From: Nostoc linckia NIES-25
GTDB lineage: Bacteria > Cyanobacteriota > Cyanobacteriia > Cyanobacteriales > Nostocaceae
DNA: 64,000 nt
Direction: 5' to 3'
Assembly (NCBI RefSeq): GCF_002368035.1
Contig: NZ_AP018222.1
Span: 4,395,534 to 4,459,533 of the forward strand
Both the position numbers and the translations under genes were made by a program. Below, piece by piece: positions 7,814-16,486 of the stretch (positions are counted from its first letter, which is position 1; each line of letters starts with the position of its first letter). The notes beneath the pieces were generated by a model. That model was not told where the DNA came from. It was given only the letters and a program-made list of their open reading frames with translations, and did no database searches.

Positions 7814-9841
7814 TTATCGAGATTTTAAATCAGCGATCGCACCTTTAGTCATGGCAGCAATAGCTTTATCTGTCGCTTTGGGTAAATGATAATACTTACC
7901 TGCTGCTGTTTGCGCTAATTCCTTAGCAAACCCAGTGGAAACAAACTTACTCTCCGTATCAATCACTAAGAGTTGCATCCCCAAACCACGAATTCTCGCA
8001 GCAATTTCTATCAATTCCCCTTTGATATCTGGCTTTTCTCCTGGTTCTAACTGTTCGCCTAAAGAACGCGCTAAGGGAATATTACCCCGCCCGTCGGTGA
8101 TTGCTACAAGTACTACTTGCCCAATATCTCCACTCATCTGGGCATTTAAGCCGACGCGCACAGCTTGGGTTAAACCATGCGCTAAGGGTGAACCCCCACC
8201 ACAGGGCAATCTTTCTAAGCGGTTACGCGCCAAGGCAATGGAACGTGTTGGCGGTAATAATACTTCCGCTTGTTCTCCTCGGAAGGGAATCAAGGCTATT
8301 TGGTCGCGGTTTTGATAAGCTTCTGTCAAAAGTTGCATTACTGCGCCTTTTGCCGACTGCATCCGATTTAAGGCCATTGAGCCAGAAGCATCTACCACAA
8401 ACACTACTAACGCCCCGGCTTTACGTACTAAGCGCTTTGAGCGAATGTCACCCTGTTCGACAACCACTTTTCTGTCTGGGTGTCTTTCTCGGCGTGCTTT
8501 TTGATACGGAGCAGCTGCCCTGAGGGTGGCATCTACGGCAATGCGTCGCGCTTTGCCTTTGGGCAACATTGGCTTAATGTAGCGTCCCCGGTCGTCGGAA
8601 AAGATGATGCTGCGGCTACCAGATTTACCCTGCCGCTTGGCCATTTGGGTAAAATAAAGCACGCTGTCATCCAAAATTACCCCTTCTGGGTCGAAGATGA
8701 ATTCTTCGGGGATACTGGGGGGTTCTTGCTGTTGTTCTTCTTCCTGTTCTTCTTGTTCTTCCTGTTCTGATTCGTCTGGTTCTTCTTGATTTTCAGGTGG
8801 CGGTGGCGGTGGTGGCGGTGGTGGCGCTTGTTCTGGTGGCGGTGTCTGCACGACTGTTGCCCGTGGTACAATTACCAATTCCACGGCACGACGCAAATCT
8901 TCGGCATTTACTGTTGTGCGTCCCTCCAAAGCTGCGGCCGCCTTGGCAACTCGCACAGCAAATAATTCGGCGCGATGTCCCTGAACTCCACCGCGAATTG
9001 CTTCATTCACCAAGTAGGCGATTTGTTCGTGGGTAATGCAGACATCCTTGAGCCATTCCCGCGCCAGAATAATTTGGGTTTTCAGGCCGTCTAAGTCTTC
9101 GCTGTACTGCGAAAGAAAGTCTTTGGGAGATTGGGAGTAGGCGATCGCTTGCTCTACTGCTGCTACTCTTTGATCTAAGCCCAGTACACCATCAGCAGAA
9201 AGAGCGATCGCAATTCTATCTAGTAAATGTTCCCTTAATGCTCCCTCTTCTGGGTTGTAGGTGGCAATAAACAGCGGTTTGCAAGGATGCTGAAAACTAA
9301 TTCCCTCGCGCTCAATTTGGTTGCGTCCCTCGGATAATACTGTCAGTAGCTGATTTGATATTTGGTCATCTAATAAATTGATTTCATCCACATACAAGAC
9401 GCCGCGATTTGCACTGGCGAGTAAACCGGGCTGAAAAATTGTATCGCCTTGCTTTACAGACTGTTCTACATCCACAGAACCGATAAGTCGGTCTTCTGTT
9501 ACGCCTAAAGGAATTTGGACAAATGGGGCAGGGATGATTTCAGTGGGGACATCTTGAATATCTTTATCTGCATACTCTAGCAAAAGCAGATCGTCCCATT
9601 CTTCTGGGTGGTTGGGGTCGCAATTACTGATGGAACCTTTAACTACTTCGATGGGTGGTACTAGTGCGTGGATAGCACGAGCCATTACAGATTTTGCCGT
9701 ACCGCGACGACCTGCGATCGCCACTCCTCCCAACCCCGGATCGACGGCTGCTAACAGCAAGGCTAACTTAATCGCTTCTTGACCGACTACGGCTGTTAAA
9801 GGAAAGGCAGTGATAGTAGGGTTGATAGTGGGCGCAGGCAT
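7814..9841 (-). CDS. chlD: Magnesium chelatase subunit D
   Basis: 675-aa subunit of the ATP-dependent Mg chelatase (ChlH-ChlI-ChlD) that inserts Mg2+ into protoporphyrin IX, the first committed step of chlorophyll synthesis. An AAA+ domain (about residues 1-330) carries AIAGRRGTAKS. A polyproline and acidic Gln/Glu-rich linker follows (about 335-375). The C-terminal von Willebrand A domain has the MIDAS motif in VVFVVDASGSM. Domain order and length are normal for ChlD. It is monocistronic, and chlM lies elsewhere in the window. Confidence 0.97.
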   Translation of the reverse strand: MPAPTINPTITAFPLTAVVGQEAIKLALLLAAVDPGLGGVAIAGRRGTAKSVMARAIHALVPPIEVVKGSISNCDPNHPEEWDDLLLLEYADKDIQDVPTEIIPAPFVQIPLGVTEDRLIGSVDVEQSVKQGDTIFQPGLLASANRGVLYVDEINLLDDQISNQLLTVLSEGRNQIEREGISFQHPCKPLFIATYNPEEGALREHLLDRIAIALSADGVLGLDQRVAAVEQAIAYSQSPKDFLSQYSEDLDGLKTQIILAREWLKDVCITHEQIAYLVNEAIRGGVQGHRAELFAVRVAKAAAALEGRTTVNAEDLRRAVELVIVPRATVVQTPPPEQAPPPPPPPPPPENQEEPDESEQEEQEEQEEEQQQEPPSIPEEFIFDPEGVILDDSVLYFTQMAKRQGKSGSRSIIFSDDRGRYIKPMLPKGKARRIAVDATLRAAAPYQKARRERHPDRKVVVEQGDIRSKRLVRKAGALVVFVVDASGSMALNRMQSAKGAVMQLLTEAYQNRDQIALIPFRGEQAEVLLPPTRSIALARNRLERLPCGGGSPLAHGLTQAVRVGLNAQMSGDIGQVVLVAITDGRGNIPLARSLGEQLEPGEKPDIKGELIEIAARIRGLGMQLLVIDTESKFVSTGFAKELAQTAAGKYYHLPKATDKAIAAMTKGAIADLKSR

Positions 9842-10113
9842 GGTTTGAATAATTGCTAGTCTCGGCCTTTAGCATATCAATTTCTCGTACATTTAAAATA
9901 AATCTTATGGGAATATCTCAATTGATGCTGACTTTTTAGGCATTGGTCACATTCGATAACATCAGGAATTGACAATTGCTCTAAGTTTATTGTTGTAGCT
10001 GGGCAAAAATTCAAGCTTTTCACTTTCTAGTTAACAAACTGTGCGCTGCAATGCTTCGATACGCTTCTGAGGGCACTTTGCCGCACTGTACTATTTTCCA
10101 GGAGACTACAGCA

Positions 10114-10734
10114 ATGATGAAAGCTGAAGATATCATGACCAAAAACGTAGTTACCATTCGCGGTTCGGCGACTGTTGCTGAAGCGGTGCGGTTGATGAAA
10201 GAAAAAAGATTGCGGGCGCTGGTTGTGGATCGTCGCTATGACAATGATGCATACGGTATTGTCACAGAAACAGATGTTGTCTATAAGGTAATAGCCTACG
10301 GTAAAGATCCCAAGGAAGTGCGGGTTTACGAAATTATGAGTAAGCCTTGTATTGTGGTAAACCCTGATTTGGGCGTGGAATATGTAGCAAGGTTATTTGC
10401 TAACACTGGTATCCATAGAGCGCCTGTGATTCAAGGTAAGCTGTTGGGGATTATCTCGATTACCGACATTTTGACGAAAAGCGATTTTGTGGAAGCCCCA
10501 AAAGTTCTACTTTTAGAGGAGAGAATTCAAAAAGCTATTGAACAGGCTCGTGCTATTTGTACCGAACAAGGTGCTTATTCTAAGGCGTGTGCAGCTGCTT
10601 GGGATGAGGTAGAAGAACTCCAAGCGGAAGCCGCTCATCAAAAAGCTGAGGGTATGGTGTCAGCTAAAGTTAGTTTTGAGAAATATTGTAAGGAAAATCC
10701 AGATGCGCCAGAATGTCGAAATTATCATCCGTGA
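10114..10734 (+). CDS. CBS-domain protein with C-terminal CP12 domain
   Basis: 206-aa fusion. The N-terminal half is a tandem CBS pair (DIMTKNVVTIRG..., EIMSKPCIVVNPD..., GIISITDILTKSD), normally an adenine-nucleotide sensor. The C-terminal 70 residues form a CP12 module: CTEQGAYSKACAAAWDEVEEL contains AWD-VEEL, and the end YCKENPDAPECRNY has the C-terminal cysteine pair. CP12 binds GAPDH and phosphoribulokinase under oxidising conditions to shut down the Calvin cycle. The fusion is a known cyanobacterial variant and suggests energy-state control of carbon fixation. The start at 10114 follows AGGAG at 10100-10104. Confidence 0.92.
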   Translation: MMKAEDIMTKNVVTIRGSATVAEAVRLMKEKRLRALVVDRRYDNDAYGIVTETDVVYKVIAYGKDPKEVRVYEIMSKPCIVVNPDLGVEYVARLFANTGIHRAPVIQGKLLGIISITDILTKSDFVEAPKVLLLEERIQKAIEQARAICTEQGAYSKACAAAWDEVEELQAEAAHQKAEGMVSAKVSFEKYCKENPDAPECRNYHP

Positions 10735-10751
10735 TTGACGTGTGGGGATTA

Positions 10752-10854
10752 GGGCATGGGGCATGGCGCAAGCAGGATATGGGGAAAGGGAAAGGGGTAA
10801 GGGGAAAGATTAAATTTATTCCTTTTCCCTTTAACCTTTAACCTTTTCCCCTGC
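10752..10854. repeat. Purine/pyrimidine inverted repeat, family B, copy 1
   Basis: A GGGAAAGGGGTAAGGGG block, a shared core AAAGATTAAATTTATTCC and a pyrimidine block TTTTCCC...CCTTTTCCCC can fold back on each other. A second copy is at 38771-38892. Lying between convergent genes, it may act as a bidirectional terminator. Confidence 0.6.
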
Positions 10855-10888
10855 CTCAAGAGCCTCTCATCTCCTCATCTCCCTCAAT

Positions 10889-12076
10889 TTATCGGTTGGC
10901 GACTCGCATCAATAAAAACATACCTATTCCTAAAAAAATAAAGTTGGGTAACCAAGCCCCCATAAAGGGAGAGACGACGCCTGCTTGTGCGATCGCACCA
11001 CTTATAAAGAAAAGTAAGTAGTAGGAAAAAATAACTATAACGCTAATTCCAAAACTGGTGCCTCTGCCGGTGCGCTGGGGTATGCTTCCCATCGCGGCGC
11101 CGACTAAGCCAAAAACTACGCACACAAAGGGCAAGGAGATTTTTTGTTGAATTCTAACTTCGAGTTTGCGAATTTTTTGGCGATCGCCACCGAGACGTTC
11201 GACTTCTAATTGATCGAACCCTTCGGCAATATTCATTTCATCGTAGTCCCGGCTTTTTTCTGCTAAATTTAATGGCGTGCGGGGTAGTTGCAGTTGTTGT
11301 TGTTCAAATCTGACAATGTTGCGATAAGAGCGATCGGCAGCAACAAAATAGATTGTGCCGTTATAAAAATCCCAGACATTTTGAGAAGCATTCCACTGGG
11401 CCGATTCTGATACCACAATTTGATTGAGACCTTTGGTTGAACGATCTATAATTGTCAAACCTGACATACGCTTACCATCAAATTGGTCGGCGTAAAACAA
11501 GCGTGTCAACATCCTTATCCTGGAACCATCTGCCTGGACAACATCCTGGTATTCAGGATAAAAAATATTTTGCTGTTTAAAAGTTGGCTTGTCTGATTTG
11601 AGCGCTCGATCTAGAGTCATAGCCGCTTGGTAATTTGCTGCTGGTGCGATTTGTTCGTTAAACACAAATGTCATCCCTGTGACCAAAAGGCTTAACATCA
11701 CACCAGTTAGCACCATACGATAGACACTCACCCCACAACCACGCAAGGCTATTAGTTCGCTCTCGCTGGAAAGACGACTGTAGGTCATCAAAGTAGCCAG
11801 CAGTGTGGACATGGGGAAGGCTAAAACGATAAAGTTGGGAAACTTTAATAAAAAAACTTGAATGGCAATGCCTACAGGTAATCCAGATTCGACGACTTTT
11901 CTAACTAGATCGAATACAGCATCAATGGTAACGCCGATTGAAGAGAAAGCTCCGACACCAAAGAAAAACGGTGGCAACAATTCGCTACCAAGATAACGAT
12001 CCATAATCGTAAAAGGCAGCAGCGAATGTAGGCTGTAGAACGATGTGAGTTTCTTTGATATCATAAGCAACTTCAA
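10889..12076 (-). CDS. LptF/LptG-family lipopolysaccharide export permease
   Basis: 395-aa inner-membrane permease of the YjgP/YjgQ (LptF/LptG) family. N-terminal helices (MDRYLGSELLPPFFFGVG...) and C-terminal helices flank a large periplasmic jellyroll region, the standard layout. With LptB it would extract lipopolysaccharide and hand it to LptA. An internal ATG at 12004 (MDRYLG...) is a possible alternative start. It lies downstream of lptB and lptA on the same strand, but a 417-bp repeat-rich gap separates it from lptB, so it may have its own promoter. Only one permease gene is seen here. Confidence 0.9.
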   Translation of the reverse strand: MKLLMISKKLTSFYSLHSLLPFTIMDRYLGSELLPPFFFGVGAFSSIGVTIDAVFDLVRKVVESGLPVGIAIQVFLLKFPNFIVLAFPMSTLLATLMTYSRLSSESELIALRGCGVSVYRMVLTGVMLSLLVTGMTFVFNEQIAPAANYQAAMTLDRALKSDKPTFKQQNIFYPEYQDVVQADGSRIRMLTRLFYADQFDGKRMSGLTIIDRSTKGLNQIVVSESAQWNASQNVWDFYNGTIYFVAADRSYRNIVRFEQQQLQLPRTPLNLAEKSRDYDEMNIAEGFDQLEVERLGGDRQKIRKLEVRIQQKISLPFVCVVFGLVGAAMGSIPQRTGRGTSFGISVIVIFSYYLLFFISGAIAQAGVVSPFMGAWLPNFIFLGIGMFLLMRVANR

Positions 12077-12118
12077 AAGTTAAATATTGGCAACCCTGGT
12101 AAAGCAAAGTATACAAGA

Positions 12119-12174
12119 GGAGTTAGGAGTTAGGAGTTAGGAGTTAGGAGTTAGGAGTTAGGAGTTAGGAGTTG
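12119..12174. repeat. Tandem heptamer repeat (GGAGTTA)n
   Basis: About eight head-to-tail copies of the 7-mer GGAGTTA. This belongs to the short tandemly repeated repetitive sequences characteristic of filamentous cyanobacteria. The complementary unit is repeated at 12421-12493 at the other end of the same gap. Confidence 0.9.
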
Positions 12175-12420
12175 AGAGTTTGGGGTTTGGAGAAAAATAG
12201 GTTTCATATCTGGTTTTAGAGTCTAAATCTGTAGCTCACTTAACTGTATCTACTATTTTTAGTATCAAAAACAAATTCTCAATAGCTAACAATTAACTAA
12301 TAAATTCATCTTTCAAAATAATCCATGAAACTATTCTTTTAAATTATTAACTAAATACAGTACTTTGTGATTAAATTCTCTATAGCACCTTAGCCTGAAG
12401 CTAAATATAAAACTTTTTTC

Positions 12421-12493
12421 ACTCCTAACTTTTAACTCCTAACTTTTAACTCCTAACTCCTAACTCCTAACTTTTAACTCCTAACTTTTAACT
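12421..12493. repeat. Tandem heptamer repeat (CTCCTAA / CTTTTAA)n
   Basis: Roughly ten 7-mer units alternating CTCCTAA and CTTTTAA, the reverse complement of the array at 12119-12174. The two could pair across the roughly 250 bp between them. The array runs up to the lptB stop. Nothing coding was seen between the arrays. Confidence 0.85.
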
Positions 12494-13222
12494 TTAGACT
12501 TGAAAGCTATCGCCTAAATAATATTGGCGCACGAGGGGGTTGTGGTAGAGTTCGTCAGAAGTGCCAAAAGCAAGAATTTGTCCCTCACGCATGATATAAC
12601 CGCGATCGGTGATGGCGAGGGTTTCGCGGACATTATGATCTGTAATTAAAATACCCATACCGCGATCGCGCAATTGAGCTACAATTTGCTGAATTTCCGA
12701 CACTGCTATGGGATCGACTCCCGCAAATGGTTCGTCCAAAAATAAAAACTTTGGCCCTTCTCGTCCAGCAGCCAAAGACCTTGCTAATTCCGTGCGGCGT
12801 CGTTCGCCACCAGAAAGTTGAATTCCCTTGCTATTAGCTAATTTTTCCAACCGAAACTCCCGCAGTAAAGTTGTTAATCGCTTTGACCACTCCCATCGTG
12901 GCACATTAGTTTGCTCTAGCACTAATAGAATATTATCTTGTACCGAGAGCTGGCGAAAAACACTTGGTTCTTGTGCTAGATAGCCAATACCCAATCGTGC
13001 CCTTTTATGCATCGGCATTCCTGTAATATCGAGATTACCTAGCCAGACTTTTCCTTGGTTGGGTTTTTCTAAACCTGTAGCAATGTAAAAAGTCGTCGTT
13101 TTACCAGCCCCATTGGGGCCTAATAAACCAACGACTTCGCCTTGAGCGACAGAAAGGTTGACGCGATTGACAATTACTCGCTTGTTGTAAGATTTGTGAA
13201 TATTCTCTAAAACAATTTTCAT
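12494..13222 (-). CDS. lptB: LPS export ABC transporter ATP-binding protein
   Basis: 242-aa ABC ATPase that powers lipopolysaccharide transport. Walker A (GLLGPNGAGKTT), Q-loop (YLAQEPSVFRQL), signature LSGGERRRTEL, Walker B (FLFLDEPFAGVDP) and the switch His (LITDHNVRET) are all present. The FAGVDPIAVSEIQ stretch is typical of LptB and distinguishes it from amino-acid importers. It starts 27 nt after the lptA stop, so the two are co-transcribed. Confidence 0.96.
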   Translation of the reverse strand: MKIVLENIHKSYNKRVIVNRVNLSVAQGEVVGLLGPNGAGKTTTFYIATGLEKPNQGKVWLGNLDITGMPMHKRARLGIGYLAQEPSVFRQLSVQDNILLVLEQTNVPRWEWSKRLTTLLREFRLEKLANSKGIQLSGGERRRTELARSLAAGREGPKFLFLDEPFAGVDPIAVSEIQQIVAQLRDRGMGILITDHNVRETLAITDRGYIMREGQILAFGTSDELYHNPLVRQYYLGDSFQV

Positions 13223-13249
13223 TGTTGCAGCCTTTCTTAGTGGTAGATG

Positions 13250-13747
13250 CTAATTAGAACGCTTAAATTGAGGTGTTTGTGGCGCAGGTGTGGCAGTTTG
13301 CCCATTATTATTTGATTCCTCCACCATGTAGATGGACTCTACCTGACGGTTGGCTTGGGGTAAGGCTACAAATCGCCCTTCATCAATTAAATAGGTTACC
13401 TTCTCTGCCCGGATACTGTTACCTCCCTGTTGCAAAATATAGACGTTGCCACTAAAGTCTATACGGCGTTCTTTACTAAAGTACTGTGCTTGGGCGGCCG
13501 TTGCCTGAAGCTGCCGAGAAGGATAGAACATTTGCACATTGCCACGAGCCGTGATTACTTGAGTTTTGGCGTCATATTCTTGCACATCAGCACGGATAGT
13601 CAGAGGGCGATTTTCTCCTGATGTTTGTGCAGTAGCGGTTTGCAGTTGGTTCGGGATAGCAAAACTTCCTAAGAGAAAAGCTGGGATCAATAAGGCTAAT
13701 CCAATACGACGTATCTGGGATATGGGCAATTTATAGCAGGGCATCAT
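13250..13747 (-). CDS. lptA: LptA/OstA-family periplasmic LPS transport protein
   Basis: 165-aa periplasmic protein with an N-terminal signal (LALLIPAFLLGSFAIP..., cleavage likely after TATAQ). The OstA repeats are visible in RADVQEYDAKTQVITARGNV and in a second copy near IDFSGNVYILQQG. It would form the bridge that carries LPS from LptB/F/G to the outer membrane. It is the first gene of the lptA-lptB unit. A Q/P/N-rich tail follows the fold. Confidence 0.9.
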   Translation of the reverse strand: MMPCYKLPISQIRRIGLALLIPAFLLGSFAIPNQLQTATAQTSGENRPLTIRADVQEYDAKTQVITARGNVQMFYPSRQLQATAAQAQYFSKERRIDFSGNVYILQQGGNSIRAEKVTYLIDEGRFVALPQANRQVESIYMVEESNNNGQTATPAPQTPQFKRSN

Positions 13748-14320
13748 TGCGATTTGGGGTTGAGAGTTTGGGGTTGTGTTTTAATTATCTCAAGTACTCT
13801 ATCCAGAAATGAAACGTACAATCTGGAGCGATCGCGATAACTAATGGCTGAAATAGTGACGCTACCCCCAACCTCAAGGTTTCAGAAAATTTTATATATA
13901 GCAGGCAATAGGTAACAGGGGACAGACTTTTAAGGCTGTTTGTGTCGGGTTTCACTATCAGTTTATGTCCTAAGGTAGCTAAGAACTGCTCTAAAATCCA
14001 CTACAGCTTAATATCACGGTCTTAGTTTTTTTCGACACACCGTATACCTATGCAAAACTAGGAAACCCTCTGCCCTTTAGCTTGACACCAGATCGATGGT
14101 AACCAGACAAGTTCAAAACTCGGAATTTTAAGCTAAAAGCTTGGAATGCCAAGATTTATACTCAAACATCGATTTCAAAATTCGGTTATTAAAAAATTAA
14201 ATATTTTGCTGTTATTAGCGTTACTTTTGTCATGTTCTATATGTACTGAGATTTTACACAAAAGCCAACATACAGCAGATTTGAAGGAAAGTAAGGCACA
14301 CCATCTAGGTTTTATACCAA
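13748..14320. other. Intergenic region upstream of lptA and before the tandem array
   Basis: Contains the divergent upstream region of lptA and a plus-strand frame from 14146 whose first residues look like a lipoprotein signal (LLLLALLLSCS, a possible lipobox) but which then runs into the repeat array. No ribosome binding site was seen. It could be a decayed lipoprotein gene. No other feature was recognised. Confidence 0.35.
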
Positions 14321-14787
14321 TTAAAAAGCGTCCGGGAGTGTTGCCGTGTTTCCACCCCAGACGCTTTTTATTCTTAACTTGCTCCTCACACACAACTAAA
14401 AGATATCACTGTGCAACCAAAACGCGAGTGTAGTAAGTGACACTTTGAAAACTGCACCACAATCAAATTCTTAAACACAAATTAAAAAGCGTCTGGGAGT
14501 GTTGCCGTGTTTCCACCCCAAACGCTTTTTATTCTTAACTTGCTCCTCACACACAAGAGAATACTACCACTACTTCTCTGAAAACGCAAGTATCTTGAAT
14601 AACAATTTTTTAAACTTTTATGACAATGAAATTTTTTATACACAAATTAAAAAGCGTCTGGGAGTGTTGCCGTGTTTCCACCCCAAACGCTTTTTATTTT
14701 TAACTTGCTCCTCACACACAAATAAAAGATATCACTGCTTCTATCAAAGAGCAAGTATTTTGAGTGACACTTTTAAAACTGCACTAG
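14321..14787. repeat. Array of three tandem ~160-bp repeats with strong hairpins (possible small RNA genes)
   Basis: Three direct copies begin at 14321, 14481 and 14646. Each starts with a 75-77-bp conserved block: AAAAAGCGTCTGGG, a loop containing GTGTTGCCGTGTTTCCA, then CCCCAAACGCTTTTT, followed by CTTGCTCCTCACACACAA. The spacing (160 and 165 bp) and weaker flanking similarity (AAAAGATATCACTG, and GTGACACTTTnAAAACTGCA in copies 1 and 3) show a tandem array, not scattered insertions. The stem plus T-run looks like a terminator on both strands. CUCCUCACAC matches the invariant core of the cyanobacterial sRNA Yfr1, and the complement GGAAACA resembles the Yfr2-type loop. Strand and transcription are unknown. 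Confidence 0.7.
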
Positions 14788-14802
14788 ATTAGAGCCAAAA
14801 AG

Positions 14803-16323
14803 TTAGTGTAAAAAGTGACGTACACCCGTTAAGACCATTACTAAACCTAAGTCGTTAGCAGCTTTGATGGAATCTTTATCGCGCAAACTTCCGCCTGGTT
14901 GAACAATGGCTGTAATTCCTGCTGCTGCTGCTGTTTTGACTGAATCATTAAAGGGGAAAAATCCATCGCTGGCGAGAGTTGCGCCTTTGGCTTTTTCTCC
15001 GGCTTGTTCTAGGGCAATTTTCACTGAGCCGACGCGGTTCATTTGGCCAGCACCTACTCCTAGTGTAGTGCGATCGCTTGTCACAACGATCGCATTAGAT
15101 TTGACATGCTTGCAAACCTTCCACGCAAACAGCAATTCTGCCAACTCGTCAGCAGTGGGTTGACGTTCGGTCACAACTTGCCATTGACTAGTATCAGCAA
15201 TTATGTCATCGCTAGTTTGGACGAGAAAACCACCTGCGATCGCTTTTACTGTTTCTTTAGGGCCGCCGCTCAAATCTGGTAAAATCAAAACCCGCACGTT
15301 AGATTTCTTACCTAAAATTTCTTGAGCGTCCGCTTCGCAACCTGGTGCAACTACACATTCTAAAAATGTTTTGGTTAACTCGCTGGCTGTAGCCGCATCT
15401 ATGAAACGGTTGAGTGCCACAATGCCACCAAAGGCAGAAGTAGAATCGGCATTGAAAGCTTTTTGATAAGCTTCTGAAATAGTACTTCCCAAGGCCGTAC
15501 CACAGGGATTTGTATGTTTAATAATCGTTGCTGCTGGCGTATCAGTGAATTCCGCAATAATTCGGCGTGCAGCTTCCAAATCAACCAAGTTATTGTAACT
15601 GAGTTCTTTGCCTTGGAGTTTCATTGCTGCTGCCCATCCCGTTGGCGTAGTGCCAGTTTTATACCAAGCGGCGGGTTGGTGGGGGTTTTCGCCGTAACGC
15701 AGAGATTGTAATTGTGTGCCGCTAAGAGTGTATTGTTGTGTTTGTGCGAGGTAGGATGCGATCGCTTGGTCGTAACTCGCAGTATGCAAAAATCCTTTTA
15801 AAGCTGCCTTTTGGCGAAATTCTAAAGATGCTTCGCCGTTATTTTGCCGCAATTCCTCTAAATACTCGTTATATTGTGCCGGGTCGCATAATACAGTCAA
15901 ATGAGCAAAATTTTTCGATGATGCCCGTAACATTGCCGGGCCGCCAATATCAATCTGTTCGACAGCTTCAGCTAATGTCACCCGTGGTTTAGCAATAGTT
16001 TCCTCAAAAGGATACAGATTCACAACTACTAAATCAATCGGGCGAATTTGGTTATTTTCTAAATCTGTAATATCTTGAGGAACATCTCGCCGTGCCAAAA
16101 TTCCGCCGTGAATTCGGGGATGCAGCGTTTTCACGCGTCCGCCTAAAATTTCTGGCGAACCTGTATAATCAGCAACCTTGGTAACTGGGAGTCCAGCATC
16201 TTTGAGTGCTTGGGCTGTTCCCCCACTGCTGATTAAATCAAAGTCGAATTCTTCAACCAAGCTACGGGCTAGGTCAATTAAACCAGTTTTATTAGATACA
16301 CTCAGCAGTGCTAGACGCGCCAT
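14803..16323 (-). CDS. purH: Bifunctional AICAR transformylase / IMP cyclohydrolase
   Basis: Catalyses the last two steps of de novo IMP synthesis. The N-terminal IMP cyclohydrolase domain begins ARLALLSVSNKTGL and includes SSGGTAQAL and GGRVKTLHPRIHGG. The C-terminal transformylase contains KHTNPCG (catalytic Lys-His) and ends RDKDSIKAANDLGLVMVLTGVRHFLH. The 506-aa length is normal. The start at 16323 gives the conserved MARLALLSVSNKTG; an upstream ATG at 16374 would add 17 unlikely residues. Confidence 0.97.
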   Translation of the reverse strand: MARLALLSVSNKTGLIDLARSLVEEFDFDLISSGGTAQALKDAGLPVTKVADYTGSPEILGGRVKTLHPRIHGGILARRDVPQDITDLENNQIRPIDLVVVNLYPFEETIAKPRVTLAEAVEQIDIGGPAMLRASSKNFAHLTVLCDPAQYNEYLEELRQNNGEASLEFRQKAALKGFLHTASYDQAIASYLAQTQQYTLSGTQLQSLRYGENPHQPAAWYKTGTTPTGWAAAMKLQGKELSYNNLVDLEAARRIIAEFTDTPAATIIKHTNPCGTALGSTISEAYQKAFNADSTSAFGGIVALNRFIDAATASELTKTFLECVVAPGCEADAQEILGKKSNVRVLILPDLSGGPKETVKAIAGGFLVQTSDDIIADTSQWQVVTERQPTADELAELLFAWKVCKHVKSNAIVVTSDRTTLGVGAGQMNRVGSVKIALEQAGEKAKGATLASDGFFPFNDSVKTAAAAGITAIVQPGGSLRDKDSIKAANDLGLVMVLTGVRHFLH

Positions 16324-16486
16324 CGATCGATTCCTTAAAAGTATGCTGGGAGCGAAGGATCTCAAGTTTTGCATAAGCCTTGGCTCAGTTCAAGACCATT
16401 AGGAATAATAGCGTTAATAACTATCTGGCGATCATATTTCTCAATTAAGACTGCTACAGATGGCAGGCATTGTGCCAAGGCGACAT

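Noticed and set aside
7935..8523. Genes antisense to chlD
   Set aside because: Open frames on the plus strand are by-products of the chlD codon pattern; they have no ribosome binding sites or recognisable domains.
12119..12174. CRISPR or telomere-like repeat
   Set aside because: Simple 7-bp tandem repeat without spacers, the known heptamer class of filamentous cyanobacteria.
14321..14787. CRISPR array
   Set aside because: Only three units, about 75 bp conserved and 85 bp variable, with no cas genes nearby; the units carry terminator-like stems instead of CRISPR repeats.
14499..14792. Protein-coding gene in the hairpin array
   Set aside because: The peptide repeats only mirror the DNA repeats (VLPCFHPKRFLFLTC twice) and no ribosome binding site is present.
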